Shown: positions 22,976 through 29,612 of the stretch, one piece after another
Layout of the letters: each line of letters starts with the position of its first letter
Position numbering within the stretch: the first letter of the stretch is position 1
IMG/VR virus record: IMGVR_UViG_3300030102_003900
Coordinates: 1 to 29,829 of that record
Source of the DNA: a virus
Direction: 5' to 3' (one strand)
Length of the DNA: 29,829 bases
Position numbers and translations under genes: made by a program
Notes under the pieces: model-generated
The model's database searches: none
What the model was told of the DNA's origin: nothing
Seen by the model: only the letters and a program-made list of their open reading frames with translations

Positions 22976-24436
22976 CTAGGCTACTAGTTTCCAAGTTGGT
23001 GCTACTCCTGGGTCTACTAAAGCCCATGTATTAACTCCTATTATACCTGTTGAAAAGCTACTTGTCACTCCAGTAGGTGTTACTAAAACACTTAACCCTG
23101 CTGTAGGTACACCCATAACTGAAGATAATTGAATACCAGAAGGACTAGCTATTGTATTAGGTGTAGCGTCTTCATTTCCAAGTGAAATACTTACTTGTTG
23201 ACCTGTTAAAGTTAAATTTGCATTTGCAGTAATAGATATTGTGCCTGTTGTCGAATTTAGTTGATTTCCTGTGATGTCTGTATCTGGTTCAGGATCAACA
23301 GTTCCTTCAGACATTGACATACCCATATTAGTTGTTGCTGAACCCCAAGATTGGGCACCCCAACCAATAACTGCACCCCAGCCTGGAGTACTTTGTGCGG
23401 ACAGCTCTACAGTAACAGAAACATCAGTGCTTTCATTTCCTAAACTTATACTTGATGAAACACCTGTTACATCAACAAATCCCCAATCACCTTCTGCACC
23501 CCAAACTTCATCACCCCAAGCATCTCTTCCCCAACCTTGTTCATTTTGCCCAACAGCTGTTCCAAGATTTGCAGATAATTGTTGTCCTGTAGGAAAAACA
23601 TCAGTTCGATCAGCTACGCTTCCTTCTGAAATATTTAATGCACTTAAAGGGTTTTCCCTTAAGAAAATTTCTGTAGCTGCTGTTACACTTACACTTCCTG
23701 TAGTTGAAGTTAACTGTTCTCCTGTTTCAGGAACTTGCTGACCGATAGCTACTCCTGGAATAAAAGGACCACCCCATTCTGTTGTCGAAGCATTCCATGT
23801 GCTTGTACCCCAAGCTTCTTTTGCACCAAAACCAATTGTTAAATCTAATCCTGTAAGAGTAACATCTATTGCTGATTCACCCCAATTTTCAAAACCCCAT
23901 GTGTCTGAACCCCAACCTTGTTCAGGAAATGCTTCAACAGTTCCTAATGAAGTATTTAAAGTTACAGCAGATGGAGATGCAAAAACTTCATCTTGATTAC
24001 CCCAAGAATTAACATTCCATGCTTGTGCTCCCCAAGTTTCTTGAGTGATATCAAAAATACCTCCCATGCCAATACCATGAACATAACATAAATAATAAAA
24101 ATCTGTTTCTGATGAAGGAGTTACTTCAACGTATCTGGTAGTTGCAGCATTGAAGGTTGTGGTATTTGTATAATTTGTTTGATTACTGGAACCATCCAAA
24201 TAATAAGTTACACCCGATGAGATTATTCCTGATGTGTTTTGTGTAGTTGAAAATATTAAAGGGTGGTTATTATTTGAAGAGTCACTTTGATCAAACCGTA
24301 GAGTTGCTCCATTAACCCAGTTTACAGTTCCAGGACCTGTAGAATTTCTTGCACCATCTAGATAAAAGACGTTGCCTGTTCCACCACCATAAAGGTTACC
24401 CGATGCTACGGTAACTGTATAAGTTAATTCTGCCAT
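22976..24436 (-). CDS. virion protein with cupredoxin-like domain and Trp-Gly repeats
   Basis: The protein has 486 residues in two parts. Residues 1-130 look like a cupredoxin fold: NNNHPLIFSTT gives H58, and YYLCYVHGIGMGG gives C117-x2-H120-x3-M124, together the His-Cys-His-Met set of a type 1 copper site. Residues 131-486 consist of beta repeats, each built from a Trp-Gly part (GWGSDTWGFENWGE at 174-187, GWGRDAWGDEVWG at 301-313, GWGAVIGWGAQSWGS at 352-366) and an Ig-like part (for example LTGQQVSISLGNED at 410-423). This suggests a fibre-like surface protein. TAGGAG lies before ATG 24436. Copper binding is predicted, not known; similar His/Cys/Met domains recur in marine phage structural proteins. 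Confidence 0.78.
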   Translation of the reverse strand: MAELTYTVTVASGNLYGGGTGNVFYLDGARNSTGPGTVNWVNGATLRFDQSDSSNNNHPLIFSTTQNTSGIISSGVTYYLDGSSNQTNYTNTTTFNAATTRYVEVTPSSETDFYYLCYVHGIGMGGIFDITQETWGAQAWNVNSWGNQDEVFASPSAVTLNTSLGTVEAFPEQGWGSDTWGFENWGESAIDVTLTGLDLTIGFGAKEAWGTSTWNASTTEWGGPFIPGVAIGQQVPETGEQLTSTTGSVSVTAATEIFLRENPLSALNISEGSVADRTDVFPTGQQLSANLGTAVGQNEQGWGRDAWGDEVWGAEGDWGFVDVTGVSSSISLGNESTDVSVTVELSAQSTPGWGAVIGWGAQSWGSATTNMGMSMSEGTVDPEPDTDITGNQLNSTTGTISITANANLTLTGQQVSISLGNEDATPNTIASPSGIQLSSVMGVPTAGLSVLVTPTGVTSSFSTGIIGVNTWALVDPGVAPTWKLVA

Positions 24437-24453
24437 AGCATCGGGCTCCTAAG

Positions 24454-24885
24454 TTATGCAATTCTTAATATAGCGGCGCTCGATGTAAAGTTTGGAAATT
24501 GAATTGTAAAAGTTCCAGAAGTTGCAGTTTTATCAGCACCAAAATCTAAAACACAAACTGCTTTGTTAGCTTCAGTTGAGTTATAGATTAAAGCACCTCT
24601 CGCAGTAAGTGTTACTCCTGTGAAAGATAAATCTGCAAAGTCTACGATTGCGACTCCGCCTGTTGCCAATGAAGTTTGTTGTGATGCTAAAGTTCCACCT
24701 TTTGCAGTATACTGTCCAGAAGCCGAAACTTCATTACCTGTAGTGTAAGAAGTAGTTGCTGAACTTAATGTTGCTTGTGATGTGTATAATGCTAGTTTAA
24801 ATACGTCGCCACCATTTTCTAAATCATGAACTCCTTCTAGAAGTTCTTTTTTAAATGAATTGGCTACTGCTTGTGTAATTGCCAT
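24454..24885 (-). CDS. conserved beta-rich virion protein (143 aa)
   Basis: The 143-residue protein opens MAITQAVANSFKKELLEGVHDL, a helical start, then becomes beta-rich with FKLALYTSQATLS, VAIVDFADLSFTGVTL and ALIYNSTEANKAVCVLDF. I recognise this sequence type from many marine phages and prophages, usually between adaptor and fibre genes; it is believed structural, without a specific role. AAGGAG lies a few bases before ATG 24885. It is separated from the Trp-Gly protein by 17 bases. Confidence 0.8.
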   Translation of the reverse strand: MAITQAVANSFKKELLEGVHDLENGGDVFKLALYTSQATLSSATTSYTTGNEVSASGQYTAKGGTLASQQTSLATGGVAIVDFADLSFTGVTLTARGALIYNSTEANKAVCVLDFGADKTATSGTFTIQFPNFTSSAAILRIA

Positions 24886-24909
24886 AGTGTTTTCTCCTTA
24901 ATAAATCTT

Positions 24910-25599
24910 TTAGTTATTAGGCGAAGGTGAAGGTATTTTTACCCTTGGCACCCCGTCTGTATACTCGTCTCTACGTCTTCTGCCCATTTGCTCTAACGCA
25001 AAACTTTGTATAGATACATTATACTTGTCTGAATAGATTTTGTACATATCCATAGGACCTTTTAAAAACTCATAAGCTTGAACCATTACTGCGTTAAATA
25101 ATAGGTCAGGAGCATTTTTTGACACATAAGTTTCAGTATTTGTAGAACTTAAAGCATCTGGTGAGTAGATATAACTTAATTGAACTTCATAAGTAGCATT
25201 AGGAGTAGGTGCCAAAATAAGCGTAGTTTCCTTCCAATTAGCATAATATTTTGGAACTCCTGTAGCTCCTGTTGAGTTATACTCAAAAATAAAACTTGTA
25301 TCTCTTTTATCTAAATATTCTTTTGTTGAAGGTGATTGAGTAGTGTCCAATACATAAATTGATCTAACAATAATTGATGTTCTTGTAGATGAAGTTACAG
25401 GAGAGCTAGGTAAAATTAAATAAGGTGAATTTAATTGTAAATTTGCAGTTGCATATTCTCTTGTATAATCTGCATCAACTTCTCTAAAAATACGAAGCTC
25501 AGCATCTCTAATCATTGATTGTAAAATAGAATCAGATAGAACAGAACTTCCAACTTCTGTATAATCTCTTACCTTTTGTAATAATTCAGCAAACGTCAT
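24910..25599 (-). CDS. head-tail adaptor-like protein 1 (T7 gp11 / SU10 adaptor-like)
   Basis: The 229-residue protein begins with helices typical of podovirus adaptor proteins (MTFAELLQKVRDYTEV, then MIRDAELRIFREVDADY at 29-45). A beta part follows (IIVRSIYVLD at 75-84, then KYYANWKETTLILAPTPNA at 117-135, whose TLILAPTP segment is characteristic). C-terminal helices include NAPDLLFNAVMVQAYEFLKG. It would form a ring below the portal and connect it to the nozzle. Its ATG overlaps the preceding stop as ATGA. A second adaptor-like protein lies one gene upstream. Confidence 0.78.
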   Translation of the reverse strand: MTFAELLQKVRDYTEVGSSVLSDSILQSMIRDAELRIFREVDADYTREYATANLQLNSPYLILPSSPVTSSTRTSIIVRSIYVLDTTQSPSTKEYLDKRDTSFIFEYNSTGATGVPKYYANWKETTLILAPTPNATYEVQLSYIYSPDALSSTNTETYVSKNAPDLLFNAVMVQAYEFLKGPMDMYKIYSDKYNVSIQSFALEQMGRRRRDEYTDGVPRVKIPSPSPNN

Positions 25600-25940
25600 G
25601 ATATACTTATTGTAACACTCCCTATTATAGATCGTAACCGTCTTTTGTTATTTTCTTCATTAGCATCTGTAGATGGTTGCATACCATCTGACGTAAATTG
25701 TCCTGGCCAAAGAGCAGGATTTAAATCAACTACCACAGGTGCAGCTCTTTGAGGTCTTGCATTGTATAATGCTACAGGATCAGCTCTGTGTGGTTTTGGA
25801 TCTAATTGAGGATGTTTTTTTTCAAACTCCGATATGTGAACTAATGAACCATTCCATTCTTTTACCATTTCTGTGTATGGAAATGCTTGACCTGATCTAT
25901 CAGATATTGATTGTGAATATTTACCTCTCGAATATGCCAT
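25596..25940 (-). CDS. small conserved virion-region protein (114 aa)
   Basis: The 114-residue soluble protein is Pro- and Arg-containing and probably partly unfolded. It contains AFPYTEMVKEWNGSLVH (19-35), then FEKKHPQLDPKPH and DPVALYNARPQR. Such proteins are often found between the two adaptor-like genes in marine phages; the start MAYSRGKYSQSISDRSG followed by EWNGS looks familiar, but I know no function. It overlaps the adaptor gene that follows by four bases (ATGA) and starts two bases after the stop of the other adaptor. Confidence 0.75.
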   Translation of the reverse strand: MAYSRGKYSQSISDRSGQAFPYTEMVKEWNGSLVHISEFEKKHPQLDPKPHRADPVALYNARPQRAAPVVVDLNPALWPGQFTSDGMQPSTDANEENNKRRLRSIIGSVTISIS

Positions 25941-25942
25941 AA

Positions 25943-26614
25943 TTATCCTTGTGGGTAATAAACATTAGGAGAAATATAAACAGATGTTCTTTGTCCGTCT
26001 TCCTCTAATGCTCTTTTTAGTTCATCTTCATATAATAATTTAAGTGCTTGTATTCTATCAGGTGCAATTTTTTGTGATAAATAAAAAGCTAATCCAGATA
26101 CCATGCATGGAAAAAATCTAAAAGGCATATCAGCTGTATTAGTGTATGCACCTACATCTTCAATTCTTGCAAGATAGTAATAGAATATATTAGTCACTGC
26201 GCTCGTATCAGGAGCCAGATATAAACTAATAGTTGGTGTTAGTTGTCTATCAACATAATATTGAGAAGGTGTTCCAGCTTGTGTTTTATTTGGAATAGCA
26301 ATGTATTCAGATCTTGATACTTTAGTCAGAGTTTGTTGAGTGCCACCTGAAACTGTAACAACAGCTTCAAGCACATCATTACAATCGCTTGGAGTATTAT
26401 ATGTAACTTGATTATTAACTAAAGTTTCTGTTTTAGATTTTACTTTCCAGAGATTAATTCCTCTGTTGCCCCATTCAGAAAATAAAAGATTAAGACTTCT
26501 TCTAGCAGATTTAATATCATTACCAGAATTAGTTCTTACACCACATCTTTCGTAAGCTTCTTCAATGACCTCATCAATAGATGGATTAAAACTTGTAGTT
26601 CCTGAACTTGCCAT
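25943..26614 (-). CDS. head-tail adaptor-like protein 2
   Basis: The 223-residue protein has the clear N-terminal signature of a phage adaptor or connector: IDEVIEEAYERCGVR (13-27) followed by KSARRSLNLLFSEWGNRGIN (35-54). A middle beta part has NQVTYNTPSDCNDVLEAVVT and TPTISLYLAPDTS, and the C-terminus is helical (IQALKLLYEDELKRALEED). This is the same architecture as the 229-residue protein two genes downstream, with low sequence similarity. One may be the true ring under the portal and the other a second ring. Its stop is followed by... it is preceded by the EF-hand-like gene, six bases away. Confidence 0.82.
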   Translation of the reverse strand: MASSGTTSFNPSIDEVIEEAYERCGVRTNSGNDIKSARRSLNLLFSEWGNRGINLWKVKSKTETLVNNQVTYNTPSDCNDVLEAVVTVSGGTQQTLTKVSRSEYIAIPNKTQAGTPSQYYVDRQLTPTISLYLAPDTSAVTNIFYYYLARIEDVGAYTNTADMPFRFFPCMVSGLAFYLSQKIAPDRIQALKLLYEDELKRALEEDGQRTSVYISPNVYYPQG

Positions 26615-26620
26615 TTCATC

Positions 26621-26803
26621 CTATGCTTTTTTCATCATTTTGCCATACTTGGCTTTGCCAATTTGGCCTGTCATTTTATAATTTTTATGACCACCGCCTG
26701 CTGCCATTCCACCTGACATTTTTTTCATCATCTTAAAATCTTCTGCATCAATTCTGCCATTATTATTTTTGTCTAACTTTTTTTGATTACCTTTAAGTGC
26801 CAT
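26621..26803 (-). CDS. 60-residue EF-hand / dockerin-like miniprotein
   Basis: Residues 11-22 (DKNNNGRIDAED) match a calcium-binding EF-hand loop: D11, N13, N15, G16, I18, D19 and D22, with Asp rather than Glu at loop position 12, as in dockerins. A helix follows (FKMMKKM), then a Gly-rich, Lys-rich tail. There is only one loop, so it would need a partner or dimer. The start overlaps the 55-residue gene as TAATG. Calcium binding is predicted from the loop; role in the virion or lysis unknown. Confidence 0.75.
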   Translation of the reverse strand: MALKGNQKKLDKNNNGRIDAEDFKMMKKMSGGMAAGGGHKNYKMTGQIGKAKYGKMMKKA

Positions 26804-26970
26804 TACTTTACTCCTTCAAATTTCCCTCCCTTGATAGCGATACCCATACCACCACAAGATAGTTTTTGTATTTTTGGTTTTTGTTTTTGTTTTTCCTTAT
26901 CCTCTTTGACAGACTCTGTAGCCTTTCTTAGAGCTTTTAAGTATTCTTTATATTCAGTTGCTTCTTCCAT
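26803..26970 (-). CDS. 55-residue conserved small protein
   Basis: ATG at 26970 to TAA at 26803, in TAATG overlaps with both neighbours. Residues 1-35 are a charged helix with many Lys and Glu (YLKALRKATES, then DKEKQKQKPKIQK). The end, LSCGGMGIAIKGGKFEGVK, is a Gly-rich tail like the GG-x-A-x-(R/K)G-x-KF tails I have seen in other short marine-phage proteins. Function unknown. The exact fit between overlapping junctions makes coding likely. Confidence 0.75.
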   Translation of the reverse strand: MEEATEYKEYLKALRKATESVKEDKEKQKQKPKIQKLSCGGMGIAIKGGKFEGVK

Positions 26971-27368
26971 TATGTATCTATCATACCACCATAATATAAT
27001 TTAGTAAACGCACCCTTAGATGCAAAAGTCTTTACGTTTGTTGGTTTTCCACCAACTCCTTGAGCTCTACTTCTTTTCCTTACAACGGCACTCCGCTTCT
27101 GTGAGTCTGTCATCCTTGCCGCTTTTGCAGCAGGGACGCACTTTGGATACTTCCGTTTTTTGTCCGATGCTAATTTTGAACGACCACAAGGTGCGTACGA
27201 ACCATCTTTTCGTTTGCTTCCAATATCTACCCATTTCTCTGAAAACCATTTTTTAAGTCCTCCACTTTTCATACCACCTGCTGGAACACAGTTGGGAACC
27301 ATTCTCCCACCTTTTTTCTTCATGCCCTTTTGGACATATCCTTCCCAACAAGTGCCTCGCTCACTCAT
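26970..27368 (-). CDS. basic Cys-containing marine-phage protein, DUF5872-like
   Basis: The 132-residue protein is very basic with four Cys (C7, C27, C61, C77). It has two recognisable motifs: GYVQKGMKKKGGRMVPNCVP at 10-29, and KWVDIGSKRKDGSYAPCGR at 45-63 followed by KRKYPKCVPAAKAARMT at 71-87. Both are frequent in proteins of large and small marine phages; the second is the pattern I associate with DUF5872. The Cys pairs could bind zinc. It overlaps its upstream neighbour as ATGA. Probably structural or nucleic-acid-binding, but this is not known. Confidence 0.78.
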   Translation of the reverse strand: MSERGTCWEGYVQKGMKKKGGRMVPNCVPAGGMKSGGLKKWFSEKWVDIGSKRKDGSYAPCGRSKLASDKKRKYPKCVPAAKAARMTDSQKRSAVVRKRSRAQGVGGKPTNVKTFASKGAFTKLYYGGMIDT

Positions 27369-28048
27369 TTTAATAAATCACCATAATAATCGACTGAACT
27401 TTTGTTTGATAAATTAATGTCACCTGAATCGTGTTTTATAAATTTACCTTGGTATGCATTTGTAATTGAATCTAATGAATTAGCTTGTTTCTTATGTAAT
27501 GCAGATGCTTTGTGTAATCCTTTTGCAACTTTTTTAATTTTTGCTTCTGAACCTTTATTAAATTTATAAGAAAAAGAAAGTGTGCCACCCTTAGTTTTTG
27601 TTTCATTACCAAAATTATTACTTGATTTACCTTTGTTTAAATTAATATTAAATGAACTTGATTTTCCTAAATTAAAAGTTTTGTTATAGTTTATATTTTT
27701 AGATTTAGTTTCTAACTCTTGAAAACCCTTCATGTTTTCTTTTTTGGTGGATTTAGATAAATTAACATTACCAAATTTTTTGTTACTAATTCCTAATCCT
27801 AAACCTTTATTTTCAAAATTAACTTTACCCTCTACACCAGACTCTGCCGTAATTGAAGGTGTTACAGTTGTGTTAGCTAATAAACCTTTATTTGCTTTTT
27901 TTGGTCCCCAATCTTTTCTTTTAGTTCCTGATGGATCTTTTATTTTACCCGCACAAATTTTACTAGCATATGCGTTCGCATATGCACTGGGATATACCTT
28001 AAATTTTCTTTTGGCTGCAGCCTTGCCTCTAGCACATAGTTTTGTCAT
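27365..28048 (-). CDS. basic repeat-like protein with CARGKAAAKRKF motif
   Basis: In this 227-residue protein residues 1-48 carry KLCARGKAAAKRKFKVYPSA, then ASKICAGKIKDPSGTKRKDWGP, a motif block often found in marine phages near DUF5872-like proteins. The remainder is rich in Asn, Lys, Gly and Ser with alternating beta patterns (SSSFNINLNKG, GGTLSFSYKFNKG), suggesting a beta-solenoid or amyloid-like structure. No signal peptide. Its end overlaps the next gene as ATGA; a 53-base gap with an inverted repeat lies before its start. Function unknown. Confidence 0.75.
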   Translation of the reverse strand: MTKLCARGKAAAKRKFKVYPSAYANAYASKICAGKIKDPSGTKRKDWGPKKANKGLLANTTVTPSITAESGVEGKVNFENKGLGLGISNKKFGNVNLSKSTKKENMKGFQELETKSKNINYNKTFNLGKSSSFNINLNKGKSSNNFGNETKTKGGTLSFSYKFNKGSEAKIKKVAKGLHKASALHKKQANSLDSITNAYQGKFIKHDSGDINLSNKSSVDYYGDLLK

Positions 28049-28052
28049 TGTC

Positions 28053-28106
28053 TTTAAGCCTCTTTCGGTTGTACAACTTTTTAGATTGTATCACTTTAGG
28101 CTTAAA
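28053..28106. repeat. long-loop inverted repeat at a gene junction
   Basis: TTTAAGCCT (28053-28061) and AGGCTTAAA (28098-28106) are exact inverted copies. The loop contains a second palindrome, GTTGTACAAC (28068-28077). The right arm includes the stop codon of the 47-residue gene, and the left arm ends five bases before ATG 28048. The structure could attenuate transcription or control translation of the 227-residue gene, or stabilise mRNA. Confidence 0.4.
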
Positions 28107-28245
28107 CAGTAAATGTCCTAGCGAGAGGATTCTTTTTATTGGATTTTTTGGCGTATAATTTTTCTTTTTTCTTTTTCTTTTCATCTTTTGCGCCACGTAT
28201 TTGTCCCTCTACTTGTTTTGTCATTGAGGATCTACTTATTGCCAT
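28102..28245 (-). CDS. 47-residue Lys-rich protein
   Basis: ATG at 28245 to TAA at 28102. The start overlaps the endolysin stop as TAATG. The protein is soluble and strongly basic, with a run of Lys in the middle (DEKKKKKEKLYAKKSNKK) and a hydrophobic end (PLARTFTV). It resembles short Lys-rich proteins found next to lysis or tail genes in marine phages, but I cannot name a family. Coding is supported by position and coupling only. Confidence 0.62.
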   Translation of the reverse strand: MAISRSSMTKQVEGQIRGAKDEKKKKKEKLYAKKSNKKNPLARTFTV

Positions 28246-28721
28246 TATACTAACTCCTTTGCACTTCCCATTATTGGTTTATATTTTGTTTTACCCTCTG
28301 ATTTGTAAGCATGCAAGTATGATGCTCTTGGTGTTCCTTCTACCCATGAGCAATGTATCCATCCGCTATTAGGTTCGCCTGGAGTGTAGAACTCAAGGAT
28401 CAATTGATCTGGTGAAAGGTTGTTTTTAATCCAATCAAATAATTCAGCATTGTCCACGCCAATACATTCGAAATCTGCCGCCTCAGCTTTTGCATGCTGG
28501 CTGTTCTGACTCGATCCTATGGCTAGGCACAGCTCTACGCTACGGAAACCGCTCGTCACCTTTACCCTGCCAAAGTGGTCACGCACTGGCTGAAGAATAT
28601 TCTCACACAATGCTTTTAATTTTTCTACTTGCTCCGCACTAGGATTATTGTTGATGCCTTTTCTGATTGCAGTGTCTGATTTTGTTAATTCTGAAAGTGT
28701 AAAATTACGTGAAAGATTCAT
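28245..28721 (-). CDS. endolysin, peptidase M15 family (M15_3-like)
   Basis: The 158-residue protein has VTSGFRS at 55-61, SQHAKAEAADF at 74-84 with zinc ligands H76 and D83, and ILEFYTPGEPNSGWIHCSW at 108-126 with E110 as probable catalytic base and H123 as third ligand. This is the full set for an M15A/M15_3-type zinc peptidase such as L,D- or D,D-carboxypeptidase/endopeptidase endolysins, which cut the peptide side chains of peptidoglycan. No signal peptide, so release needs a holin. AGGAG lies shortly before ATG 28721. The neighbouring 70- and 139-residue membrane-associated proteins are possible partners. Confidence 0.9.
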   Translation of the reverse strand: MNLSRNFTLSELTKSDTAIRKGINNNPSAEQVEKLKALCENILQPVRDHFGRVKVTSGFRSVELCLAIGSSQNSQHAKAEAADFECIGVDNAELFDWIKNNLSPDQLILEFYTPGEPNSGWIHCSWVEGTPRASYLHAYKSEGKTKYKPIMGSAKELV

Positions 28722-28728
28722 AAGTCTC

Positions 28729-28941
28729 CTATTCTATTATTAATTTTTTTATGCTTTTACTACCGTCAATATTTTCCTCTAATTCTGCAGAACCCTGCCA
28801 ACATTTATAAGATACAGTTTCTGAATACTGTCTCTCAGCCGTACGCTTGCCGCGTAAACATTCGGCCATTGAACTTTGCAAACGGGCCTCTTTAATTTCT
28901 CCGTTAACAAACATAAGTAATCCTATTACAGCTTCTATCAT
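28729..28941 (-). CDS. 70-residue protein with hydrophobic N-terminus, lysis-region
   Basis: A 70-residue protein with a short hydrophobic start (MIEAVIGLLMFVNG) followed by a charged region with two Cys (AECLRGKR and YKCWQG) and the end ELEENIDGSKSIKKLIIE. The start could be a weak signal or anchor that exposes the Cys-containing part to the periplasm. I recall near-identical layouts next to endolysins in marine phages, but with no assigned role; a spanin or lysis accessory is possible. It overlaps the 139-residue gene as ATGA and precedes the endolysin by seven bases. Confidence 0.68.
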   Translation of the reverse strand: MIEAVIGLLMFVNGEIKEARLQSSMAECLRGKRTAERQYSETVSYKCWQGSAELEENIDGSKSIKKLIIE

Positions 28942-29357
28942 TGTGAGTGTCCGTTTTTGTATGAGATATCTCTATCCGCATCTTTTAATTTTTCAATATC
29001 TACCAAAACTTTATCCATTTGTTTTTGTAAAAACTCGATGTTCACTTTATTTAAAGCCATTGAGTCGATATGTTTATTCAAACGATCAGTGGTTTTGTAT
29101 AAATCTTCAATCATCATATATTGTTCTTGATCAGCAGGTAATGATCCAGCTTGACCTCTTGGCCATTTAATTCTGAACTCTGTGTTTTGATCTAAGTCTT
29201 GTGTCATTAATTCTATTTTTGTTGAATGTTGATTTAATTTTTCATGAATACCGAAATAAGCCCAAGTGCCAACCGCAATCATTGCGATCAAAGAGGCAAC
29301 CGTCTTCATCGGCATTTGTACAGCAGCTTCTTCAGATATGCTTATTGGTTTAGGCAT
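28938..29357 (-). CDS. single-span membrane protein with coiled coil, lysis or virion accessory
   Basis: In this 139-residue protein residues 18-36 form one membrane segment (KTVASLIAMIAVGTWAYFG) after a short polar N-terminus (ISISEEAAVQMPM). Residues about 37-130 are polar and helical, with TDRLNKHIDSMALNK and EFLQKQMDKVLVDIEKLKD as coiled-coil candidates, and an intervening KWPRGQAGSLPADQEQ loop. The layout with N-terminus inside and a long outside helix resembles an i-spanin, but the same family occurs in large cyanophages without proof of function. It directly follows the 32-residue gene (TAA-ATG). Confidence 0.72.
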   Translation of the reverse strand: MPKPISISEEAAVQMPMKTVASLIAMIAVGTWAYFGIHEKLNQHSTKIELMTQDLDQNTEFRIKWPRGQAGSLPADQEQYMMIEDLYKTTDRLNKHIDSMALNKVNIEFLQKQMDKVLVDIEKLKDADRDISYKNGHSQ

Positions 29358-29456
29358 TTATTTTTTCTTTTGTCTTTTTGGAATAAACAACTTTGCAATA
29401 GACGAACAAAATTTATCTAACGCTCCAAAAATTTTAAACATTACTTTGTCAAACAT
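29358..29456 (-). CDS. 32-residue amphipathic miniprotein
   Basis: ATG at 29456 to TAA at 29358; the stop is followed immediately by the ATG of the membrane protein, and the start overlaps the preceding stop as TAATG. The sequence MFDKVMFKIFGALDKFCSSIAK followed by a Lys/Arg-rich end (PKRQKKK) forms an amphipathic helix with a basic tail, as in small membrane-active or pinholin-like peptides. Without homologues this is uncertain, but the perfect fit into the coupled gene series supports translation. Confidence 0.55.
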   Translation of the reverse strand: MFDKVMFKIFGALDKFCSSIAKLFIPKRQKKK

Positions 29457-29611
29457 TATATTCTCTGTAATTGTGGGTTTTCAGTAGTTATATTTTTTTC
29501 AGCTCTTGGTCTAGCTATAGAATCTCTACTTCTTTTACGAAGTTGTGCTACCGCTGACTCTTTTAACTGTCTTGCCTTCTTTGCAAATTTTAAATCTTTT
29601 TCTAAATTCAT
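29456..29611 (-). CDS. 51-residue basic helical protein
   Basis: I start at ATG 29611, which follows the preceding gene's stop as TAATATG, with an A/G-rich weak ribosome site. The frame is open further to a GTG at 29656 inside the preceding gene, with no ribosome site. The protein has a helical N-terminal half (MNLEKDLKFAKKARQLKES) and an Arg-rich middle (LRKRSRDSIARPRAEK). It has no membrane segment. No family recognised; short Arg/Lys-rich proteins are common near the structural genes of marine phages. Confidence 0.6.
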   Translation of the reverse strand: MNLEKDLKFAKKARQLKESAVAQLRKRSRDSIARPRAEKNITTENPQLQRI

Positions 29612-29612
29612 A

